Positions 54,838-64,000 of a DNA stretch of 64,000 nucleotides are shown piece after piece. Numbering within the stretch: the stretch's first letter is position 1; the number at the start of each line of letters is the position of its first letter. The stretch comes from Ceratobasidium sp. AG-K. Taxonomy: Eukaryota; Basidiomycota; Agaricomycetes; Cantharellales; Ceratobasidiaceae. The notes beneath the pieces were generated by a model that worked only from the letters and a program-made list of their open reading frames with translations, was not told the origin of the DNA and ran no database searches. The translations under genes were made by a program, and so were the position numbers. The stretch spans positions 558,001 through 622,000 of the forward strand of contig JAWNGF010000010.1 in the NCBI GenBank assembly GCA_037039685.1, given 5' to 3'.

Positions 54838-57201
54838 AGTGGCTTGAAGTACCTGAATGAAAGGTGGTAAGTTTAACGCCGCTAAAGCTCAAAATGTACC
54901 TCGGCGTACGCTCGTCCTCTGTATGCTGAGAGAGCTAACTATAGAAATCAAGGATTGTCGATTGAATCAGAAGCAAGGCATAAATCCTGCGGTGGCTTAC
55001 GGAGGCAATGCTGGCAACACTCATCGAGTTGGACACGACTGCTATGTCGCCCTATAGGCGCACGTCAAATCCTAGCACCACAGCGAGTCTTTGAAGCAGA
55101 GAACTACATACCCGTACAGTTATCCATGTTGAACCGATGGTAGCGCAGGTGAAATCTATGAGATTAAACTGAATTTGTGTTCCTTTAGAAATACAAACGC
55201 GCCTACGGTGGCGGATTAGGATAAATAATCCAATAAGGTTTACGAGGCATACTACTCTAGGTACCCCGTTGTTTGTTCTCTAAACTCATCAAGTCGGGTA
55301 GTAGGATACTGATAGATTGTCGGTGAGTTGCGGGCTGCGTCCGTGCGTAGGTATATATACATGACGAGGAAGAAAATAAACTTGGCCGAATAGCCCCGAT
55401 ATTAACAGAAACACGTATCTATTCTGCGCATCCAGCTTCAGTATCAGACCAGGCAACCTATCCAGCATACACGAGTGTACTTGGCGTGCTCAGTGCAGAA
55501 TTTGTCATGTTAGAGTTAGCATTGAGTGAGCGACAGGGCGTGCCTTGCGTCATCGATTCGAAGGTTCCTTTGCAAGTCTCGCTCCAGTGCTCGTGGGTCG
55601 CACCATAAATGGATACGCTCCAGGACAAAAATTGCGGTAGTGAGCAGATTCGGCGAGTGGTTTGGACTTGGTTAGGCCCTTGAACCTCTGAATCGGGTGT
55701 CGTGGAAGCCTGTGGGAGCACCGAACAAACATTTACAACAACGGCGATGCCACAGGAGCAGGGTTGGATGTATGCGTTATATTCTCACGAAGGGTGAACA
55801 TTGCGACAACATGTTGGCGATTTTAAAGTGTGAATTTGAGAGTTTCGTTTCTTGGACGTTTTAGGGTACTCGGCTGCGATCAGGGGCTGTCAGTGCATTG
55901 CACTGGAGGCGCTATCACAATGGCGGGTGCAGCGGAGTCAAGCTAGGTGCAATGACGAGCCCACCGAGCCAGGGGGAGCATGGTGACGCGGGTGAATGCC
56001 ATCGTCGTCCGAGTCTCGGAAGCCGGAGAAATAGTAACCGCAACGCATGAGGCCGGGTATGCCTTGAGCGAGCACTTGACGGAAGCGCCCATTGCATTGA
56101 GGCAACCAACTTGGCATTGTCCTCAACTTTTCGGTCTCCAAAATGCCATTGATTCAGGTTCGGATCCTATGTACAGCTCCTTTACGGGATAGGGGGAGTA
56201 AGATTCAGAACCAACCCGCACGAGGTCGCCAGACATGAAGGTGGTCCGCGCTACGTCAAGCCTACGAGAACCCAAGATGATATTCAAAATTGTGGTTACA
56301 CGGATGGTGACTCCGTCCCACACTCGCGCTTGGGCGTTAACATGATGAGTTGGATGAGGGCTATGCTGATTGGCGTGGACGAAAGAAGGCGCGACAGACT
56401 AGGGTCAACGGAGGCGTACCTATAACGGGATGCTAGAATTGTGGTACGTACCAACTGGGTCGTCTAATTGACCGGCTGCTGCATTTCGGAAAGACAGGGA
56501 GAACTTGGCTTTCGGGGGCAGTAAATGTACGTACCGAAACACGGGGCTGGGTAGATGAATACGTCGTCCATTCGGTGCCGGGAGTCTTTTTCGCGCCGAT
56601 CGCGGTCAGTTTAATTGACGACTTTCCTGTCGATCGGCGGCGCTCAAGTGATAGAAATCTACGAGGGAGCTTGCACCAGAAAAGACCAAACACCCGAACA
56701 TCTGCGCACATTCGCATAGTATTCAATTTTGGCGAGTTTACTCGGATGACAAGAATAACTCGAGTTGCAAGCCAAGACATAGATGCGACACTGAGACCGG
56801 GGCGCAGAAGGAGAGGTCCGTGGGAGTGATTGGTAGCCAACGTGGAAGACTCAGTTCCACTCGAGAAGTATTGGCAGTAGTTAAAGCGTGAGGCGAGCGT
56901 AGGTGCAGGACGAGAGTCTCATGAGCGAGAGGTCGATATCAGCCGAACAGCGACGGCCCGAGTCCGACGAGTGGCGGTCATCGGGCGAGTGGGAGGAAGT
57001 CGAAGAGAGAGCCAGAGGGCAGGGGGCGAGCGTCGACAAGACAGACGGTGTCCACTCTCGCCTTAGCCTGAGTCCGCTGGTTGTGGTGAGTTGGGCCTGG
57101 ACGCTGTGGCGGGACGGAAGCAGATGCTGACATAATCTGGGGAGTACCGCAACCTGCGTACAGGTCGCTCGTTTTCGAATCTTCTCCATCCCGACCTAGA
57201 C
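54838..57201. other. Stretch without a supported gene
   Basis: About 2.4 kb with short ORFs on both strands (longest 135 codons, 56433-56840, minus), none with a recognisable domain or consistent splicing. The last few hundred bases are the promoter side of the FHA-RING gene. Confidence 0.4.
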
Positions 57202-59710
57202 ATGATCACGACAAGCACTGTTCCTCTGGCCGATGCCCGCTCGCCGTCGTCTACACGGCAGACGCTGCTGGGCTTTATGGGCCGCCGGACACGGTCAGCG
57301 ACGACGGGCACACCGCCCACACATCCCACCAGCCCCGAGCCTGCTCTGGGGTCGCTCGCACCGGCCAATCCGTCGCTGGGGTTGTCTGGCGCCGAGCAGG
57401 CACCGAGTCATCTTCATCTGCACCTGCCCTCACTGCATCGCCACTCGCCTGCCGACGATGGCGGACCCACGAGCGGCGGTCGACTGGGGGGCATTCTGCG
57501 ACGACGACGCAGCAACGGGGGAGACACTTCCCCGCACGACAGTCCTGCTGGACTCACGCCAGTCACTCCCGATTCACGGTCTGCGCTGCCCCGGACATCT
57601 TCCAGGGGTCAGGCACCGCCCGGCAACCGCACCGAGGCTGCGAGCAACACTCCCCGCGAGTCCACCCCTTGTGAGTCGAGCGATAAACATTGTATGTAGC
57701 TAACAGTGTGCAGCTGGACCTGCCCATCGATTGCGGCTTGTTCCCCATCTCGACCCGTCTGCTCGGACACTGCACTTTGAACCCATCGTGCGCGATGTGC
57801 GGTCGGGTGGGGCTGTTCTCCGCATCGGCAGGTTTACGGACCGGCTAGGCACCAGTACGTCGCTTGTTTCTGATCCGATCCGTGCTCATCGGTCGCAGCT
57901 GCCCGCCAGTCGGATTCCACAAAGATTGCCTTCAAGTCCAAGGTCGTCTCGCGTGCACACGCAGAGATCTGGTGTGCTCCCAATAACAAGGTACACCGCA
58001 GTCCTCGTCTCGAATCAATTTTTTAATCCCTATCTACAGTTTATGATTCGCGATACACGTTCCTCTTCCGGCACATTCCTCAACCACACCCGCCTCTCCG
58101 CACCCAACATCGAGTCTCGCCCAAATGAATTGCACGATGGGGATATTGTCCAGCTTGGTGTCGATTACCAGGGCGGCACCGAGGAAATCTACCGATGCGT
58201 CAAGATTCGCGTCGAAATCGGCCGTGAATGGCAGCGCGAGGCCAATGAATTCAAGTGCGTACCTCTCCACACTTGTTACTTCCTTGCTAACGTCACGTCG
58301 CGTACTTTTTTTCCCTTGCCCGCGTCACTTGTGCTATATAAATGACGTCATTCTTCCAGCACCGTTGCTCTCAAGCAGCTCCAAACGCTTCGCGGCGGAG
58401 CAGAAGACAAGGGAAAGGAAAAATCTCGTCCCAGCACTGGCAGCGTCATCGCTGGCCCGAGCAATTCCCGCAAGACGAGTGTGGCGGACTGTTGCATCTG
58501 TGAGTGAATTTTTGGGCGTTGGGCAATTGCCGCATTTGGGCCGGTACCACGCGACGCCATGCGCTGGCCGGCGGTGCGGATGGCCCCAGCCCAGATTCGA
58601 ATGTACTGTGTCTTGGCACCGGCTGACGATTTTCCAGGTCTCTTCCCAGTGGCAATTCTCCAGAGCTTGTTTATTGCGCCCTGCTCCCACTGTTTCCATT
58701 ACAAGTGCATTCGGCCGCTGCTGGTCCAGTGAGTGGCTTCATCGTGTCCTCTGGCCGTTTGTTCATTATCGATTTCATTTGATCATCGATCGGTGCTTCG
58801 TTTCTCACCCCCCGCTCTTCTTTTGCGCACCCCGGCCCCTTGCGGCACACCTTCCACGCCCCAGACACCACCCCGGCTTTTCGTGCCCCCTCTGTCGTAC
58901 GTTTGCCGATCTCGAAGAAGACGTCGAAAAGGATGCCCCGAGCGTGTACGCCCCCAGTGTCCGGGCTCCAAGTGTCCGGGCGCCGAGTGTGCACGAAGAA
59001 TCCATTCGCGAACCAGATGTCGTATTTGACTTGATCGAAGCCGCTACGAGCTACGTCCCGAGGGCACCCTGCGTCGACGTGTGCGTTGGGACGAGCCCTG
59101 AGGAACGGGCCAAAGAGTTGCCACCAGTCCCGTCGGGATCGAACCTAGGCGAGCGGAGCATGAGCACCAACACCCATGTCGAGGGGCGTCCAGCGAGTAC
59201 CCACTCGGGCCCTGAACACCTCCACTCGGATGGCGGATCAACCCCTCGCGGCTCGAGTGAGGACTTGAGGGCGGCCCAGCGGGGTATGTTTGATACGACG
59301 CTCGTCACCGAGGACCCCGAGGAAGGTATGATTCGGGTACCCGGTGGAATCTTGGTGCCGAGGACTCCGGACCGTCGGACCCCTGATCGCGAGAGGGATA
59401 TCCTCAACTCGTGAGTGTCCGTAATTGTCGGGCGGATGGGTGCTGATTTCTCGTTAGAGCGACGCCGTTGAACAACCAGTTCTTGACGCTCACTGCGTTG
59501 AATGGTATTGGTTCTGGGCTGCCCTCGATTCCCTCGGTAGGCGACATTCCGGCTATGCGAAAGGGAAGCGTCCCGGCCGACGACGAGGACGACGAGGACA
59601 AGGAGATGGACGATGACGAGGGCCTCGTCATCTCGGGAATGAAGCGGATGAGCATGGCCACCGAGGCTGAAGCTGGGCCAAGCAAGGCCCTCGAGGATAA
59701 GAAAGCCTAG
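57202..59710 (+). CDS. FHA-RING E3 ubiquitin ligase, Dma1/Dma2-like
   Basis: Eight exons: 57202-57670, 57714-57854, 57899-57990, 58040-58254, 58360-58499, 58638-58728, 58865-59410, 59458-59710; 648 aa. By homology to yeast Dma1/2 and Chfr/Rnf8 it links phospho-Thr recognition to ubiquitination in mitotic checkpoint and septin/spindle control. Ser/Pro-rich N-terminus (1-156). FHA domain about 185-300 with RIGRF, SRAHAE and SSSGTFLNH. RING-H2 about 350-395: CCIC, then C-S-H-C-F-H-Y-K-C, then CPLC. The metal ligands are split across exons and restored only by splicing, which supports the model. C-terminus with APSVRAPSV repeats and a D/E-rich patch. Confidence 0.92.
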
Positions 59711-60107
59711 TTATATACCAGCACGTTGCCCGCGCGGAGGTTACTCATCACCCCTAAATATTAGCCGCGGCGGCCGATATCAGATGTGACTCGGTGTGTC
59801 ATTTTTGTTGTTTTTGCTCTCTGGATTGTGTGTGGAACCGGACGTCTATAGTCGAATGTAATATACAGAACGCGATCATATGCCATACATGAATGAACTT
59901 ATGACTTTTTGGGGCTTGAGTTTCGTAAGCGCCATGACGCCATGACAGACTGCAATTCAGATGCAACGCACGCGTCCGCAGTTGGCTTGTACTTGACCAC
60001 GGTGAGCAAGCCCCACTAAAGGATAGAATCGCACTCACTCGCCACCAGTTATATTATTCCAGTTTTCGACATATACCCACACCACGCCGTCCTCACCACT
60101 TCGCAAG
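59711..60107. other. Intergenic region between two plus-strand genes
   Basis: About 400 bp holding the 3' end of the FHA-RING gene and the promoter of the Pil1-like gene. The short minus-strand ORF here has no support. Confidence 0.5.
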
Positions 60108-62767
60108 ATGTTTAAATCACGGCCTTCGGGCGGGATGCTCGGCTCGGTCGGAGCCAAGATTGCCCACGCGTCGACGATTACCGCGCTCGGTAATCCGGAG
60201 TTGAGGACGTTGCAGGATCTTATTACAGCCGAGAAAGGGGTGCTGTTTAGGTGAGCATCGACGACGGTGTGGTTCAGGGCGTTGACGGCGTGCAGTGTGC
60301 AGAGACTGGCAGCAGATGTCGGCAAGAGTGCCGAGGCGCTCAAAACCTGGGGTCAAGGCGAGGGAGACGATCTCGGCGTGAGTGTCTTGATTTCGCTTTG
60401 TGCTGATACTAACTCGCCGATAGGATGTCTTGACGCACTCGAACAACCTCCTCGCCCAATTCTCGGCTGCGCTGACTCAATTCGCGTCGTACGAGGAGCA
60501 GGTTCGATCCCAGCTCAAGTCGATCCGGACACGCGAAGAGGGATTGGACGAGATGAAGCGCAGGAAGCGCACTGTAGATCACAAGGCAGACGCAGCGGAT
60601 AAGAAATTGGCCAAGATGGGGCCCGAGGTGAGTTTCGCGTCATCGGGATGGACAGAACGTGACGTTGGTGTAGCATAAAGGACGACAGGCCCAGGTGGAG
60701 CTCTTGAACGATCTCAAGGAAGAAGGGCGCAGGCTGGATATTGATATTATGAACGAAGAGGTATGTCGATCGGATGGGCTGGGGCGTGGCTGACCAGGCC
60801 TAGGCCGCCATTGGGGACTATAAACGACGAACGACGCGTGAGTTTTTGGCGCTCAAGTATGCGGCCATGGTCGAACTCGCGGAAAAGACAACAGTGTGTA
60901 ACTTGGTATAATCTCGGCTCGAACTAAGTTTTTTTAGATTATCGGCGATTTGGGCAAATTGATGATCGAGGTGCGTTTATCGAGACTCGTTCGAACCATG
61001 CCAACTCTGCTATAGGAGATTCCGCTGCACACGACTCCGCCAGGACATCCTCGTGCGCTCTATTCGGGCCGAGAAAAGACTTCCGAGCTCTCGTCCGAAG
61101 CCATGCGCTGCTTGAGCGAAATCCGCCTCAATCTCCCCACCATGCCCGAGTCGGCTCCTGCGACGGCTACCTTTGAACCCTATCGTCATACCAACGATTC
61201 CAGTGCGCCCATGTCGGCGAGCGAATACTATCAGGGGACCCATGGAAGCGCAGCGCCTGGGAGCCAAGGATTTTACAACGAGTTTGGCGAGTCACATCGC
61301 CCAGCTGGGTCGAGCGGCTTTTCTGCTGGTTCTTTGCGCATCGGCGAGGATGGATCTCGAGCCGGGAACACTGGTGGATCCCAGTTCCACACCCTTCCCG
61401 CTAGCGGAGGCGGCTTCCACAGGATCGACTTGCGCCCATTACATTGCGAGACGATGGCCCTCAGGAAACCTTTTCGTCGAGTGTGGCCGACGCCTTGTCC
61501 CGCGATCCTGCCTTTTCCAATCCTCAAAGTGCGCCAACCCCGCCGCCTCACCAGCCCACAGCCCCGGTCGGGACGTATGCGCCACCCTTGGGCCCGCCTC
61601 CGGGTGCTCTCCAGCCCACCCTTTCGCACTCTTATTTTACTGGTATCCTGCCCGATCCAACTCAGCCTTCCTCTCCTCTCGTACCCCCTCACGCATTTTC
61701 GGCAACTTCACCGTGGGATAGTGCCCCGTCATCTCCAAACCTGTCGCGTCCGTTGCCAGATCGGCCTCAGTCCCAAGTCGAAGAAACAAGGACAGATTTG
61801 GCATACGCTCGGGATCCGTCACCTGTACCGCCGAGTCCGCAACCGCCAGTTAATCGCGAGCTGCCGCTTGAGCCTCCTCAACTTCCACCAAGCCATAACC
61901 TCACCGAGCACCAACCAGCAAGCCCACCACCCACCCAAGCCCAGGCAAGGATCAGCCACGACTTGCCCAATCCGTATGCGGATGCTCTCGACGATTATTA
62001 TACCAGTGAGTCGATTCTCATTCATCTCGTGTACTATCTAATTTGCCTCAGCGCCCACTCCAGCTCCTCCACTCATGCGAGCACAAACACCACCACGTGG
62101 TCCAGAGCAAGAGGAGTATGTTGCAGCACGCGAAGTCAACCGTGAGGCAGAGCCGACTCCCATGGCCCTTTATAGCCCGCCTCCTCGTCACGAGTCAATG
62201 GAACCATCGAGTCCGACCCTGGCTCCAACGTCCTCATATGGGCCAACTCCTGGGTCCACTTATGCGCCTCCATCCGGGGCTCCATATGGCCCGCCATTGG
62301 GTTCTCCACACCCACCAGCCCCCATCCAAGATTCCACACCCACGCCCAATCAAGGTTCGACATATGGGACACCGTCCGAGCACCCGAATCCATTTGCTTC
62401 GCCGCTTCCACGCCCACCGACCCTCCCTCCACTATCGTCGGTCCCGGCTATCTCCTCTCCTCCGCCAATGTCTCCTGGCGGTCGAACCATCTCGGCTGGG
62501 GCATTTAGGCGCAACGTCTCTCGTTCGGACACCCTTGATCCGGGCATGAGCGTGCCTCCGCCTGTCAGTCCACTCTCGGTGCGGAAAAAGACACTCGGTG
62601 AGGATACGTCAAGGGGCCCGTCACCAGCCCCCATCTCCCCGGGTGCGCCGCCCATGTACTCGGCGATTGATAACGTTTCCCTGGACGGGAGGGGGAGGAG
62701 CATGAGCCCGACCGGTGCGGGACCGCGCGGAGATGCTAAAGACACGAATAGAAGCGATTTGGTTTGA
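60108..62767 (+). CDS. Eisosome core protein, Pil1/Lsp1-like
   Basis: Exons 60108-60250, 60296-60377, 60424-60627, 60674-60760, 60804-60893, 60938-60970, 61016-61373, 61451-62005, 62052-62767; 755 aa with closed phases. Pil1 family BAR proteins self-assemble under the plasma membrane to shape eisosome furrows. The N-terminal 215 residues match: ELRTLQDLITAEKGVLFSVQRLA, LKTWGQGEGDDLGDVL, FASYEEQ, REEGLDEMKRRKR, EEAAIGDYKRR. The rest is a Pro/Ser-rich disordered tail far longer than in yeast Pil1 (about 340 aa). The intron 61374-61450 has a weak donor (GTGGAT); a frameshift there is the alternative. The tail includes SPPP/PYGPP-like segments. Confidence 0.85.
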
Positions 62768-63368
62768 ATACCTGGCTGCGTGTGTACAGTAATATATGCA
62801 AATAAATAAGCCGATATGTTGTCTGCTTTGAACGTTGTCGAAATACATTGGTATTGCTCAATTATATGATTGTGGATAGCCATATGCATCGACCGTAATC
62901 ATGTTCCCCTCGGAGCCACGATTTTACCGTTCGCTACTATCTCTAGTCTTAGTGTCCATGTTGACGTTCTTTCAAGACGACGGAATACGAATCATAACTA
63001 ATAGTCTGTTTATTGCATGCCAGGTCAGCATTTAGTTCCCTTCGTGTCGACCTCATTGTCCTCGACGTGGAGCCAGTATTTTGACTAGTGTTTGGGTATA
63101 CCAATCATTCCAATAGGGTGGCGTATACCGTGCGTATCATCGGGTTATTTTACTCCGTCGACAGAACATATGTAATACCATGTATCCTCCTCAAGTCTCC
63201 CAGGAGTCTGGGAGCACGATGCTCCGGAGTCGTTCCGGAGCCTGGGGAGCGGCCTGAAGCGTATCGTAGGACGATGATGGCTGACGCATGGCTTATGCAG
63301 GCGTGCTCTGCGACTTTGCAAATTGGTCCCCGAGGACGGGCCCAAATCCCATTCCTAACTTAACAACG
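62768..63368. other. Intergenic region with small palindromes
   Basis: About 600 bp. Near 63195-63245 two short palindromes lie side by side (CTCCCAG...CTGGGAG and GCTCCGGA...TCCGGAGC). No gene is seen. Confidence 0.4.
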
Positions 63369-63987
63369 ATGGACTCTCAGCCCGTTCCCTCCGGTATTGC
63401 GACCAACTCAGGCTCACCAGCCGACGCGTCCGACACAGTTGACTCACAGGATGGTGTACCTCTTCCCTCAGGTAACTGGTGGGATGACGTTGCTTCGGTG
63501 AACCTCAAGACGGTACAAACGGGGGATAGACGAAACTTAGTTGATATCTCGCTCGGCGGACGACGATGCTTGGTTACGGGCGAGACAGTTCCATCGGTCG
63601 CCATCCGGATGTGCCATTTGATACCCAAAGCCGCTGGGCGGTCCCAGGTACTTCTAATTTTATTTATTACCAGAATGACTCCTCAACGCGGCTTACCTGT
63701 GTGAATTCAGATCCGGAGGTTTCAGTACACATTCGGTCGCAAGCTAAATCTCAACAGCCGTTGGTTCAATATCTTCTGTGGGCCTGCCTCTGCCTCTGTC
63801 GTTGATTGCTTACGTTTCTCCAGTAAGATCAGACATGCATCTTGCGTTTGACGCTGCCAACAGTGGCTGGGCTCTTATCCCGCTCGCACCCGATGTCCGG
63901 CGTATTAAGGAAAGAATCTCCGTAGAGAAAGCATACCGCAAGCAGCGGGGTATCGACGGTCCGTGGCCTGACTTCCGAGGTGAAGAA
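63369..63987 (+). CDS. HNH-nuclease-domain protein, 5' part
   Basis: Exons 63369-63647, 63711-63777 and 63824-63987, with a GTGAGT donor at 63988, so the gene continues beyond the window. 170 residues are visible. The segment CLVTGETVPSVAIRMCHLIPKA carries the C-x-x-TG and CHL(I/V)PKA pattern of the fungal HNH domain. It is followed after splicing by SRWFNIF and LRSDMHLAFD, the usual next blocks in basidiomycete members. Nuclease activity is inferred only; many such fungal proteins are expanded families of unknown role. N-terminal 45 residues are Ser/Pro/Asp-rich. Confidence 0.75.
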
Positions 63988-64000
63988 GTGAGTATATTTT

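Noticed and set aside
56433..56840. 135-codon minus-strand ORF
   Set aside because: No recognisable motif and overlapped by a comparable plus-strand frame; left as unassigned.
63195..63245. Paired palindromes as a possible terminator or MITE
   Set aside because: Arms are only 7-8 bp and no flanking duplication was seen; chance is plausible.
1..64000. CRISPR array, rRNA, tRNA or bacterial-type operons
   Set aside because: No regular spacer-repeat pattern, no tRNA-like cloverleaf noticed, and all supported genes have fungal introns.

Overview
The window is nuclear DNA of a filamentous basidiomycete. Genes are split by many short GT-AG introns of about 45-75 bp. The host genes are fungal: an eisosome Pil1-type protein, a Dma-type FHA-RING ubiquitin ligase, a Mau2/Scc4 cohesin loader and a NACHT-WD40 NLR. 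The transposons (Plavaka-like transposase, chromodomain Ty3/gypsy elements) are typical of Agaricomycetes. A Rhizoctonia-like (Cantharellales) source fits the NLR and gag style, but that is inference.

Layout. 1-6.6 kb: the 3' end of an unidentified gene, a gene-poor stretch with degenerate CCTCCGT-type repeats, and a decayed Plavaka-like transposase gene. 6.6-38.0 kb: a 31-kb nest of five Ty3/gypsy LTR retrotransposons. Element A (+) sits in the transposase gene. Element E (-, a different family) sits in A's 5' LTR. Element B (-) sits in A's integrase with a perfect 5-bp CACAA target duplication. Element C (-) follows, bounded on the left by A and on the right by a truncated element D (-). 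D carries a MITE in its gag. 38.0-39.0 kb: an inverted-repeat copy holding a copia-like solo LTR. 39.06-43.88 kb: the NLR gene (-). 43.9-47.0 kb: gene-poor, with a gene fragment, a hairpin MITE and the second copy of the inverted repeat. 47.0-64.0 kb: a conventional gene block: sugar O-acetyltransferase (-), Dus1 tRNA-dihydrouridine synthase (-), Mau2/Scc4 (+), a stretch with unresolved small genes, Dma-type E3 ligase (+), Pil1-like eisosome protein (+) and the 5' part of an HNH-nuclease gene (+).

The retroelements share an expression and replication plan that can be read from the sequence. Two LTR families use unrelated sequence but the same arrangement. A 12-nt stretch 25-30 nt past the LTR TATA box is exactly complementary to a site 2 nt inside the 5' LTR, which predicts Tf1/sushi-type self-priming instead of a tRNA primer. 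All five copies carry the heptamer G GGA AAA in the correct phase just before the gag stop, predicting -1 frameshifting into pol. The three copies whose 3' end survives (B, C, E) carry an extra same-strand ORF after the chromodomain, in the -1 frame relative to pol and ending in a SUMO-interaction-like IDLT/acidic motif; in C this ORF is intact. Decay of all copies is dominated by CpG to TpG/CpA changes, seen as TGA stops at CGA arginine codons and as near-exclusive transitions between LTR pairs. No rRNA, tRNA or CRISPR was seen. Exon coordinates were worked out by hand from splice sites and reading-frame continuity, not by alignment.
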